Part shown: positions 39,754-47,969 of the stretch, piece by piece | How the letters are laid out: each line of letters opens with the position of its first letter | How positions within the stretch are numbered: position 1 is the first letter of the stretch | Source: JBQTKD01 sp052389435 | GTDB taxonomy: Bacteria; Actinomycetota; Actinomycetes; Sporichthyales; Sporichthyaceae | Assembly (NCBI GenBank): GCA_052389435.1 | Contig: JBQTIB010000106.1 | Span: forward strand, 1 to 64,000 | Direction of reading: 5' to 3' | Length of the DNA stretch: 64,000 nucleotides | Notes under the pieces: model-generated | What the model was told of the DNA's origin: nothing | Databases searched by the model: none | Seen by the model: the letters and a program-made list of their open reading frames with translations, nothing else | Position numbers and translations under genes: made by a program

Positions 39754-40869
39754 ATGTCGATCACTTCCCGGGCCGCGGTCCTGTTCGAAGCGCCGGGGGA
39801 CTGGGAGATCGTCGAGGTTCAGGTCGACGAACCGCGCGACCACGAGGTCCTCGTCCGCTTCGTCACCGCTGGCCTGTGCCACTCCGACGACCATGTCGCC
39901 AAGGGCGACGTCCCGGTCGGGTACTACCCGATCTGCGGCGGCCACGAAGGCGCGGGCGTCGTGGAGGCGGTCGGCCCCGGCGTGCGCGATCTGCAGGTTG
40001 GCGACCACGTCGTCGCCGCGTTCATTCCCAGCTGCGGACACTGCCGCTGGTGCGCCGGCGGCCAGCAGCAGCTCTGCGACAACGGCGCCTTCACGATGAT
40101 GGGCACCCAGCTCGACAGCACCTTCCGGCTGCACCACAAGGGCCAGGACGTCGCCCAGCTCTCCCTGGTGTCCACCTTCAGCGAGTACAGCGTGCTCCCC
40201 GAGTGGAGCGCCATCAAGATCGACAAGTCGATCCCGCTGCAGACCGCCGCCCTCGTCGGCTGCGGCGTCCCCACCGGGTGGGGCTCGGCGGTCAACGCCG
40301 CGGCCGTGCGCCCGGGCGACGTCGTCATCGTGATGGGCTCCGGCGGCATCGGCGTCAACGCCGTCCAGGGCGCCCGGTTCGCCGGAGCGTCGCGAATCAT
40401 CGTCGTCGACCCGATCGAGTTCAAGCGCGAGACGGCGCTCAAGCTCGGCGCCACCGACGCCTTCACCACGATGAACCAGGCCACCGATCTCGCGCAGTCC
40501 CTGACGAACGGTCAGGGCGCGGACTCCGCCATCGTCACCGTCGGCGTCGCCGAGGGTCACCACATCGCCGAGGCCTTCGCCTCGATCCGCAAGGCCGGGA
40601 CCGTCGTGCTCACCGCGATGGCCAACATCGACGCCAACGACATCCCGATCAACCTGTTCGAACTGGCGATGTTCCAAAAGCGGATCCAGGGGGCGCTGTT
40701 CGGCATGATGTCGCCCGTCGCCGCCGTGCCCCAACTCCTGGGCCTCTACCAGGCCGGCCAGCTGCACCTCGACGAACTCGCCACCCGTCGGTACAGCCTC
40801 GAGGAGATCAACGTCGGCTACGCCGACATGCACGCCGGGGTCAACATCCGCGGCGTCGTCGACTACTGA
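39754..40869 (+). CDS. NDMA-dependent-type zinc alcohol dehydrogenase
   Basis: A 371-residue class III-like zinc alcohol dehydrogenase. Catalytic zinc ligands: Cys in GLCHSD, His-Glu in GGHEGAG. The structural zinc Cys set is SCGHCRWCAGGQQQLC, and the coenzyme motif is GSGGIGVNAVQGA. The segment KIDKSIPLQTAALVGCGVPT is typical of the actinobacterial family with tightly bound NAD that uses a carrier or NDMA as acceptor. It oxidises a pathway alcohol to aldehyde, with the aldehyde dehydrogenase acting next. GGAGGA precedes ATG 39754. Confidence 0.94.
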   Translation: MSITSRAAVLFEAPGDWEIVEVQVDEPRDHEVLVRFVTAGLCHSDDHVAKGDVPVGYYPICGGHEGAGVVEAVGPGVRDLQVGDHVVAAFIPSCGHCRWCAGGQQQLCDNGAFTMMGTQLDSTFRLHHKGQDVAQLSLVSTFSEYSVLPEWSAIKIDKSIPLQTAALVGCGVPTGWGSAVNAAAVRPGDVVIVMGSGGIGVNAVQGARFAGASRIIVVDPIEFKRETALKLGATDAFTTMNQATDLAQSLTNGQGADSAIVTVGVAEGHHIAEAFASIRKAGTVVLTAMANIDANDIPINLFELAMFQKRIQGALFGMMSPVAAVPQLLGLYQAGQLHLDELATRRYSLEEINVGYADMHAGVNIRGVVDY

Positions 40870-40879
40870 GCAACCGTCA

Positions 40880-40901
40880 CTTCCGCGTCCCCGCGCGGAA
40901 G
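40880..40901 (+). terminator. Hairpin between dehydrogenase and ligase genes
   Basis: CTTCCGCG and CGCGGAAG, perfect 8-bp arms with a 6-base loop, 11 bases after the dehydrogenase stop. It may be a terminator, or an attenuator or processing site that lowers expression of the downstream genes. Confidence 0.5.
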
Positions 40902-40952
40902 GCACCACCCCCGTGGAAAGTCCAAAGAACCGCCCGAGTCGGAGGACACCGC

Positions 40953-42476
40953 ATGGCCACCTCGCTCGTGTCCACCCTTCGCTGGTGGGCCCGGACCAAG
41001 GGCGACGACACCGCGCTGATCGTTGGCGAGGACGCCGTCACCTTCCGCGGCCTGCACGACTGGTCCGGTCGCGTCGGCCGCGACCTCGCCGAGCGCGGCG
41101 TGCGCCCGGGCGATCGCGTGTGCGTCCTCGGCGGCAACTCCCTGCCCTGGTGCGCCGCCGCCCTCGGCGTCCTGCGGGCCGGCGGCGTCCTCGTGCCGAT
41201 GAACGCGCGGATGGTGCCCAGCGAACTGCACGGCGTCGTCCGCGACGCCGGCGCCACCGTCCTGGTGCACGCCGACGAACTCGCCGCCTCCGCCGCCGCA
41301 GTCAACGAACTCGGCGCCGATCTGCACCTCGTTCCGTTCGCGGCCGTGGAACAGCTCCGCGCCGGAGGAGAGGACGATTTCGTCGTCGACACCGCCCCCG
41401 ACGACACGATCATGGTGCTGTTCACCAGTGGCAGCACCGGGCTTTCCAAGGGCGTCGTCTGCACCAACCGCAGCGTCTTGAACATCGCCTTCGAGGCCTC
41501 GCTCACCGAAGAGGGCCTGCGCCCCGGCGGCCGCACCCTGCTCGTCCTTCCGCTCGCCTTCACCCCGGGCCTGGTCTGGGGGCTGTCCATCTCCGCGGTC
41601 ATCGGCGGGCTGCTGGTGATCGAGCCCGAGTTCGTTCCCGCCCGCGCGGTGGACCTCATCGAGCGGCACCGCATCGGCGCGATCTTCGGCGTCCCGCTGA
41701 TCTTCGGGGCGATGGCCGCCGCGGAGAACTTCGCCGCTGCGGATCTGAGCTCGCTGCGCACCGCGCTCACCGGCGGTGCCGCGGTGCCCGTCCCCCTGCT
41801 GGAGGCCTGGTCCGCCAAGGGCGTGAGCCTGCGTCAGATCTATGGCATGACCGAGGCGGGAGGCGTCGCCACCGGCACCCTGGTCAGGGACGCCGACCTG
41901 CATCCGGACAGCTGCGGCACCGGGTCGATCTTCACCGAGTTCAAGGTCGTGCGCTCCGACGGAACCGAGTGCGACGCCGACGAGCCCGGCGAGATCCTGC
42001 TCCGGGGCCCCGGGATGACCCCGGGCTACTGGAACGACCCGGAGACCACCGCCGCCGCCATCGTCGAGGGGTGGCTGCGCAGCGGCGACCTCGGCGTGGC
42101 CGACAAGGACGGCCGGCTCCGCTTCGTCGACCGGCTCAAGGACCTGATCATCACCGGCGGAATCAACGTCTCGCCGGTCGAGATCGAGATGACGATCGGC
42201 GCGATGGAGGGGATCGCCGAGGTCGCCGTCGTCAGCGCCCCGGACGAGCGCTTCGGGGAGACCCCGGCGGCGATCGTCGTGGGCAAACCCGGCGTGGACC
42301 TCGACCTCGCGGCGATCGTCGAGCACTGCAACACCCATCTGACGGACTACAAGGTGCCGCGCTACGTCGTGGTCCGCACTACACCTCTGCCCCGCCTGCC
42401 CAGCGGGAAATTGGCCAAGCCGGCGATCCGCGCGGAGTACCGCGACGTCGCCACCACCCACCCCCGAGTGCGCTGA
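40953..42476 (+). CDS. Acyl-CoA synthetase (AMP-binding family)
   Basis: A 507-residue ANL ligase. It has P-loop LFTSGSTGLSKGVV, YGMTEAGG, the hinge DRLKDLIITGGINVSPVEIE and the catalytic Lys in LPRLPSGKLAKPAIR. It would turn the acid made by the aldehyde dehydrogenase (or imported acid) into its CoA thioester. GGAGGACACC precedes ATG 40953. It is directly upstream of the ABC-importer genes, suggesting uptake-coupled activation. Confidence 0.93.
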   Translation: MATSLVSTLRWWARTKGDDTALIVGEDAVTFRGLHDWSGRVGRDLAERGVRPGDRVCVLGGNSLPWCAAALGVLRAGGVLVPMNARMVPSELHGVVRDAGATVLVHADELAASAAAVNELGADLHLVPFAAVEQLRAGGEDDFVVDTAPDDTIMVLFTSGSTGLSKGVVCTNRSVLNIAFEASLTEEGLRPGGRTLLVLPLAFTPGLVWGLSISAVIGGLLVIEPEFVPARAVDLIERHRIGAIFGVPLIFGAMAAAENFAAADLSSLRTALTGGAAVPVPLLEAWSAKGVSLRQIYGMTEAGGVATGTLVRDADLHPDSCGTGSIFTEFKVVRSDGTECDADEPGEILLRGPGMTPGYWNDPETTAAAIVEGWLRSGDLGVADKDGRLRFVDRLKDLIITGGINVSPVEIEMTIGAMEGIAEVAVVSAPDERFGETPAAIVVGKPGVDLDLAAIVEHCNTHLTDYKVPRYVVVRTTPLPRLPSGKLAKPAIRAEYRDVATTHPRVR

Positions 42477-42501
42477 AACCCATGGCGGAGAAGGACAGAA
42501 G

Positions 42502-43818
42502 ATGAGCGACGGTCACAGCAAGGGAAGGCACCGGGGCCCCAGTGGCGCCAAGCGTGCCCGACGTCGGTTGGCGGCCACCGCGGCCGTGACCGTGCTGACC
42601 CCGGTGGTCGCGACCTTCGGCGTCGGCCCCGCCGACGCGGCCGACACCCCGCCCGCCGGCAACGGCGGCGGCACCTTCAGCGGCCGCGCCGCCGCCGACG
42701 GCGTACGCCTCACGCTCTCGGTGAAGGACTATCTGATCGTCGAGGACTTCGTCGACGGCGGCGGCCCCACGGCCCGCGCCACCCTCGACAGCCTCGGCGA
42801 GAGCACCGCGTTCTCCTCGCTGCCCTACCCGGGCGAGAGCGGCGTCGCGGTACCCGGCCTGATCTCCACCGTGTCCGGCAAGTCCGTGCCGTCCTACCCG
42901 TTCATCGTCTCCAGCCAGTTTCCGAGCCGGCCCAGCGATCAGGTCTCCCAGCCCGGATACCTGATGAAGGCCGAGTCCGGCGACTCGAAGTCCGCGGCGC
43001 AGACCTCCGCCGGCGCGACCACCGCCAACGGCGAGGAGTTCGGCAGCTTCTCCACCGCCGGAGTCGACGCGGTCAACGGCACGATCACCTCCACGGGCGA
43101 GGCCCGCACTCGGTTCGCGATCGGCGCGTTTGCCCTCAACGGCGCGGTTTCCAAGGCCTCCATCGTCCGCACCCCGGACGGCAAGGTGATCAAGAAGTCC
43201 TCCTTCGAGGCCTCCGCGATCCGCCTCGGCGACCTGCTCATCGGCGTCACCGAGAAGGGCCTGATCGTCGGGTCGGAGAGCACGCCGCTCGACCCGGCCT
43301 CGGCGGTCAGCGAGTCGATCACCTCCTCCGGCATCACCGTGTCGTTCCTGCCGGCGGTGCAGACCAAGGACTCCGTGCTGTCCTCGGGCCTGGTGATCAG
43401 CACCGAACAGCCACTGGCAGGAGTGGGCAACGCCCGCGGCGTCGTCAGCTACATCGTCGGCCGCACCTTCGCCCAGGCGCAGTCCGCCGGCTTCGGCGGC
43501 TCCACCACCGGTGGCGCCACGACCACCACACCGGTGGCCCCGCCCGCCACCGAGGTTCCGGTCGCCGTGCTCGCGCCCGAACCGGAGACGCCGATCGACC
43601 TGCGGACCTCGACCGAACCGTTCCCGGTTCCGCAGGCGGCCCCCGCCGCCGTTCCCGCTGCGGCAGCACCGGCGGCCGAGGAAACCCCGCCCACCGTGCA
43701 GTTCCAGAACGCGGCGGCCGAAGCGCCGCCGCTGACCGAGCTGGAGTTCTACCCCCTGCTCGTCGCCCTGGTGCCGATCCTGCTGCTGGCCGCGTACGGC
43801 GCGCGCCGGTTCGTCTGA
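42502..43818 (+). CDS. Secreted, C-terminally anchored surface protein of unknown function
   Basis: A 438-residue protein. The signal peptide has RARRR, a hydrophobic core and cleavage near residue 46 (ADA/AD). The extracellular region (about 47-320) has regular beta-strand-like segments without a family I recognise. A Pro/Ala/Thr-rich linker (about 330-405) leads to a C-terminal membrane segment (FYPLLVALVPILLLAAYG) with RR at the end. There is no LPxTG. It looks like a cell-wall-spanning anchored protein and heads the importer genes, so a role in presenting or passing substrate through the envelope is possible. Confidence 0.75.
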   Translation: MSDGHSKGRHRGPSGAKRARRRLAATAAVTVLTPVVATFGVGPADAADTPPAGNGGGTFSGRAAADGVRLTLSVKDYLIVEDFVDGGGPTARATLDSLGESTAFSSLPYPGESGVAVPGLISTVSGKSVPSYPFIVSSQFPSRPSDQVSQPGYLMKAESGDSKSAAQTSAGATTANGEEFGSFSTAGVDAVNGTITSTGEARTRFAIGAFALNGAVSKASIVRTPDGKVIKKSSFEASAIRLGDLLIGVTEKGLIVGSESTPLDPASAVSESITSSGITVSFLPAVQTKDSVLSSGLVISTEQPLAGVGNARGVVSYIVGRTFAQAQSAGFGGSTTGGATTTTPVAPPATEVPVAVLAPEPETPIDLRTSTEPFPVPQAAPAAVPAAAAPAAEETPPTVQFQNAAAEAPPLTELEFYPLLVALVPILLLAAYGARRFV

Positions 43819-43830
43819 GGAAGGTCTGCA

Positions 43831-44184
43831 ATGGAACTGATCAAGTGGTGTCGCCTCCAGTGGGACCGTGCCCTCGGCGTGGCCGGCGTCGTGGCCGGCG
43901 TCGTGCTCGTGATCCTCGGCTGGGCCGGGGTGTCCGACACCCCGTACATCGCCAAGCAGGTGCCCTACGTCGTGTCGTTCGGCATCGGCGGCCTGGTGCT
44001 GGTCATCCTCGGCACCACGCTCTGGCTGTCCGCGGACCTCAACGACGAATGGCGCACGCTCGACCGCCTCGAGGCGGCCGGTGCCGCGGGCTCCGACGGA
44101 GTCGACCGCGCCGAGCTCGCCGCGCTGACCGAGCGGGTGCGTGAACTCGAGGCCCGCTCGCGCGACCTGAGCCGCGTGCCCTGA
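43831..44184 (+). CDS. Small membrane protein with coiled-coil tail
   Basis: A 117-residue protein with two membrane segments (about 15-35 and 48-67) and a charged, heptad-like C-terminal helix (ELAALTERVRELEARSRDL). I do not recognise it. The pattern VLVILGWAGVS is repeated in the next protein as LLVVLGWVAVS, so the two are probably diverged duplicates. It overlaps the next start by one base. Confidence 0.72.
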   Translation: MELIKWCRLQWDRALGVAGVVAGVVLVILGWAGVSDTPYIAKQVPYVVSFGIGGLVLVILGTTLWLSADLNDEWRTLDRLEAAGAAGSDGVDRAELAALTERVRELEARSRDLSRVP

Positions 44185-44468
44185 TGTCGCTTTCGTCAAC
44201 GGGTCGACGGCGCCCCGGGGACCCGCCGCACCTGTTCGCCGCGGCGATCCCCAGCGCCCTCGGCATCCTGCTCGTCGTCCTCGGCTGGGTCGCCGTCAGC
44301 GGCGAGGCCGCCTTCGACGACCAGGGCGTCGGACTGAACCTCGCGATCGCCGGCGCGATGCTCGTCGGCATCGGCTGCGGGTTCTACCTCTGGATGTTCC
44401 GCCGCCGCATCGCGCGCCGGCTCGCCACGTGCAAGGACCGCTACGGACTGGGAGGTGAGCAGGACTGA
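44184..44468 (+). CDS. Small two-TM membrane protein
   Basis: A 94-residue protein with membrane segments near residues 20-40 and 50-72, then a basic tail (RRRIARRLA). It is similar in layout to the preceding protein. It overlaps the neighbours on both sides by one base (TGATG), so it is made in step with the ABC permease. Function unknown; perhaps an accessory subunit of the importer. Confidence 0.72.
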   Translation: MSLSSTGRRRPGDPPHLFAAAIPSALGILLVVLGWVAVSGEAAFDDQGVGLNLAIAGAMLVGIGCGFYLWMFRRRIARRLATCKDRYGLGGEQD

Positions 44469-46426
44469 TGGACTCCTGGCTTCCGTTCGTCGTCATCGGC
44501 ATCACCGCCGGCGCCGTCTACGGCCTCGCGGGCGTCGGCCTCGTGCTGACCTACCGCACCAGCGGCGTCTTCAACTTCGCCCACGGCGCCCTCGCCACCG
44601 CCGGCGCCTACCTGTTCTACGAACTCTGGGTCCAGCGCGACGTGCCCTGGCCCATCGCCGCGTTCCTCGCGATCGTCGTGTTCGGCGTCGTCATGGGCCT
44701 GGCCCTGGAACAGGTCTCCCGCAGGCTCTCCCGAGCGCCGGCCTCCGTCATCGTCGTCGCCACCATCGGCGTGCTGCTGATCATTCAGGGCACCGCGGCG
44801 CAGCGGTACGGCTCGCAGACCATCACCATCGACCGGTTCCTGCCCACCGACACCTTCGACATCAGCGTCAACGTCGGCTACGACCAGGCGATCACGACCC
44901 TGATCGGCATCGCGATCGCGATCGGCCTCGCCGTGCTGCTCGGTCGCACCCGCATCGGCATCGCGATGCGCGGCGTCGTCGACGACTCCGACCTGCTCGA
45001 ACTCACCGGCCTGTCCGGCCCGGCCGTGCGCCGCCTCGCCTGGATCGTCGGCGGCTGCGTCGCCGTCGTCTCCGGCATCCTGCTCGCCCCCATCGTGGGC
45101 CTGGACCCGATCCGCCTGACCTACCTGGTCGTGCAGGCCTTCGGCGCCGCCGCCATCGGCCGCTTCCGCAGCCTTCCCGCCACCTTCGTCGGCGGCCTGG
45201 TCATCGGCGTCGCCGCCGCCTTCGGTCAGAAGCTCGAAGGCGAGCACTCCGCGCTGCTCGGTCTGCCGGCCAGCGTCCCGTTCGTCGCGCTCTTCGCGGT
45301 GCTGCTCGTCGTCGGCAAGCGCGGACTGCCGCGCGAGGTTCCCGTCCGTCGGGTCCCCACGGAGCAGTTCACACCGCTTCCGCTGGGCTTCCGCGTCGCG
45401 GGTGGCGTCGCTCTCGGCGCTCTGGTGATCTCGCTGCCGACTCTGGTGGACGCGCGGCTGCCGGTCTACACCAACGCGGTCGGCCTCGCGATCATGTTCC
45501 TCTCGCTCGGCCTGCTGGTGAAGATGTCCGCCCAGGTGAGCCTGTGCCACGCGGCGTTCGTCGCCGTCGGCGCGGTGGCGTTCAGCCGGCTCACCACCGA
45601 GGCCGGCCTCCCGTGGTTCCTCGCCCTGCTCGGCGCCGGTCTGATCACCGTCCCGCTGGGCGTGATCGTGTCGCTGCCCGCGGTCCGCCTCTCCGGCATC
45701 TACCTGGCGCTGGCCACGTTCGCCTTCGGCCTGCTCATGGAGAACCTGATCTACCGCAAGAGCTTCATGTTTCCGCAGGGCGGCGTCCGCGAAGCACCGC
45801 GGCCCGACCTCCCCGGTGTCGGGGTGGCGGGCGACAGGGCCTACTTCTACGTCGCCGTAGGGGTGTTGGCAGCCGTCGTCCTCGCCGTGATCGTGCTGCA
45901 GCGCTCCCGCCTCGGCCGGCTGCTCCGGGCCCTGGCCGACTCGCCGTTGGCGCTGGGCACCTACGGCACCGGTACCACCACCACGCTGGTGCTGCTGTTC
46001 TCGATCTCCGCGTTCTTCGCCGGCATCGCCGGCGGCGTCATCGCGGTCGGCAACGGCGCTGCCGGACCCGGTGGCCTGGGATCGCTGCAGTCCCTGCTGT
46101 GGATCGCGGTCATCGCCATCACCGGCGCGAACCTGATCCGCTCCTCGATCCTGGCCGCGCTGCTGCTCGCGGTGCTGCCGTCCTACGTCGGCTCGCTCAA
46201 CGCGAACTACCAGGCCATCGGCTTCGGCGTCCTGGCGATCGGGGCCTCCCTGCTCGCCGCGTCCGGCTTCGACCCGGTCGCGTGGTTCCGCGAGTCGCTC
46301 GCGACCTCCAAGCGCGTCGGGACCCGCGGTCCCGTCCGTGGCCGCGCCGCGGACACCGGCTGGCGCCGCGCCGCCGACTCGCGCGCCGAAGCACGCGAAC
46401 TGACCACGACGGGAGGTCGACGATGA
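44468..46426 (+). CDS. Branched-chain-type ABC permease, LivH-LivM fusion
   Basis: A 652-residue inner-membrane protein combining both permease halves of HAAT-family transporters. LivH-like part (about 1-280): GAVYGLAGVGLVLTYRTSGVFNFAHGA. LivM-like part (about 300-610): YTNAVGLAIMFLSLGLLVKMSAQVSLCHAAFVAVGA in pieces, and LSGIYLALATFAFGLL. A single fused permease replaces the usual two. Hydrophobic-compound uptake by such systems is known in actinobacteria. It is coupled by ATGA to the following ATPase gene. Confidence 0.92.
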   Translation: MDSWLPFVVIGITAGAVYGLAGVGLVLTYRTSGVFNFAHGALATAGAYLFYELWVQRDVPWPIAAFLAIVVFGVVMGLALEQVSRRLSRAPASVIVVATIGVLLIIQGTAAQRYGSQTITIDRFLPTDTFDISVNVGYDQAITTLIGIAIAIGLAVLLGRTRIGIAMRGVVDDSDLLELTGLSGPAVRRLAWIVGGCVAVVSGILLAPIVGLDPIRLTYLVVQAFGAAAIGRFRSLPATFVGGLVIGVAAAFGQKLEGEHSALLGLPASVPFVALFAVLLVVGKRGLPREVPVRRVPTEQFTPLPLGFRVAGGVALGALVISLPTLVDARLPVYTNAVGLAIMFLSLGLLVKMSAQVSLCHAAFVAVGAVAFSRLTTEAGLPWFLALLGAGLITVPLGVIVSLPAVRLSGIYLALATFAFGLLMENLIYRKSFMFPQGGVREAPRPDLPGVGVAGDRAYFYVAVGVLAAVVLAVIVLQRSRLGRLLRALADSPLALGTYGTGTTTTLVLLFSISAFFAGIAGGVIAVGNGAAGPGGLGSLQSLLWIAVIAITGANLIRSSILAALLLAVLPSYVGSLNANYQAIGFGVLAIGASLLAASGFDPVAWFRESLATSKRVGTRGPVRGRAADTGWRRAADSRAEARELTTTGGRR

Positions 46427-47241
46427 CCGCGCCGGCAGAGGTCCTGGACAAGGCCGAGCGGAACAGTACCGGCGGCCTGCAGATCGACGGCCTGGTCGTG
46501 AAGTTCGGCGGCCACACCGCCGTCGACCATCTCCACCTGGCCGCGCCGATAGGTTCGGTCACCGGCCTGATCGGCCCCAACGGCGCCGGGAAGACCACCA
46601 CGTTCAACGCCTGCTCCGGTGCCATCACGCCCACCGACGGCACGGTTTCCTTCGAGGGCAAGGATCTGACGAAGGCTCCGGAATCGCGCCGCGCCCACCT
46701 CGGCATAGGCCGCACCTTCCAGCGCATCGAACTGTTCGACTCCCTCACCGTCGCGGAGAACGTGGCCCTGGGCCGCGAGGCGCGGCTGGCGGGAGTCTCG
46801 CCGATTACGCAGCTGATTCCCCGACGCGGCGAGCGGCGCCTGGTCGCCGAAGCGGCCGCGCACGCCATGGAGCAGTGCGGCATCACGCGGTTCGCCGCCG
46901 ATCGCGCCGGGCGCCTGTCCACGGGCCAGCGTCGGCTCGTGGAACTCGCCCGAGCCCTGGCGGGCGATTTCCGCCTGCTGCTGCTCGACGAACCCTCCTC
47001 GGGCCTCGACGCCACCGAGAGCGAGGCGTTCACCGACCTGCTCCGGGCCGTCGTCGCCGCCAACGGCATCGGGATTCTGATCGTCGAGCACGACATGACG
47101 GTCATCAGCGGCCTGTGCGACTACGCCTACGTCCTGGACTTCGGGCAACTGCTCTTCGAGGGCGTACCGACCGAGGTGCTCTCCAGCGAACTGGTCCGCA
47201 AGGCCTACCTGGGCGACGAAGCGCTGGAGGGTCACCACTGA
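46423..47241 (+). CDS. ABC transporter ATP-binding protein, LivG-like
   Basis: A 272-residue ATPase. Walker A is GPNGAGKTTT, the signature is LSTGQRRLVELARAL (LSTGQ in place of LSGGQ), and Walker B is LLLLDEPSSGLD with the switch His in VEHDM. It powers the fused permease together with the following LivF-like ATPase. The start and stop are shared with both neighbours by overlaps. Confidence 0.93.
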   Translation: MTAPAEVLDKAERNSTGGLQIDGLVVKFGGHTAVDHLHLAAPIGSVTGLIGPNGAGKTTTFNACSGAITPTDGTVSFEGKDLTKAPESRRAHLGIGRTFQRIELFDSLTVAENVALGREARLAGVSPITQLIPRRGERRLVAEAAAHAMEQCGITRFAADRAGRLSTGQRRLVELARALAGDFRLLLLDEPSSGLDATESEAFTDLLRAVVAANGIGILIVEHDMTVISGLCDYAYVLDFGQLLFEGVPTEVLSSELVRKAYLGDEALEGHH

Positions 47242-47969
47242 TGGCAGAGAACATCCTCGAGCTACGGGGCGTCAGTTCCGGCTACGGCGAGAAGACGGTC
47301 GTACGCAATCTGAGCCTGGCCGTACCGGTCGCCGGATCGCTCGCGGTCCTCGGCCCCAACGGCGCCGGCAAGACGACGTTTCTCAAGACCTGCTCGGGGC
47401 TGCTGCGCGCGACCTCCGGCCAGATCCTGATCGACGGCAGAGACGTCACCAGGGACTCCACCCGCTCCCGCGTCAAGGCCGGCCTGTGCCACATCCCCGA
47501 CCCGCGTGGGGTTTTCCCGAGCCTGACGGTGAAGGAAAATCTGATCCTGCAGGCTCCGCGCGGCTCGGCCAACGCCGCGATCGAGAAGGCCGCCGCCGCG
47601 TTCCCCCGGCTCGGTCAGCGGCTCTCGCAGACCGCGGGCACGATGAGCGGCGGCGAGCAGCAGATGCTCGCCGTGGCCCGTTCCTACATCCAGCACCCGA
47701 AGGTCGTCCTGCTCGACGAGGTCTCCATGGGCCTCGCGCCCAACCTCGTCGACGAGATCTTCACCTTCCTCGCGGGCCTGAAGAACGAAGGCGTCGCGCT
47801 GGTCATCGTCGAACAGTTCGTCCACCGCGCACTCGCACTGGCCGACTCCGTCGTGGTCATGGCCCGCGGATCGATCCGCCTGGCCGGCCGGTCGGACGAG
47901 TTCGGTCCCGAAGAGATCTTCGCCGCGTACGCAGGTACGCCGAGCAAGGAAGGACCCGTCCATGTCTAA
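47241..47969 (+). CDS. ABC transporter ATP-binding protein, LivF-like
   Basis: A 242-residue ATPase. Walker A is GPNGAGKTTF, the signature is MSGGEQQMLAVAR and Walker B is VVLLDEVSMGLAP, the Met-Gly form typical of LivF. It overlaps the previous gene by one base and the binding-protein gene by eight. Confidence 0.94.
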   Translation: MAENILELRGVSSGYGEKTVVRNLSLAVPVAGSLAVLGPNGAGKTTFLKTCSGLLRATSGQILIDGRDVTRDSTRSRVKAGLCHIPDPRGVFPSLTVKENLILQAPRGSANAAIEKAAAAFPRLGQRLSQTAGTMSGGEQQMLAVARSYIQHPKVVLLDEVSMGLAPNLVDEIFTFLAGLKNEGVALVIVEQFVHRALALADSVVVMARGSIRLAGRSDEFGPEEIFAAYAGTPSKEGPVHV

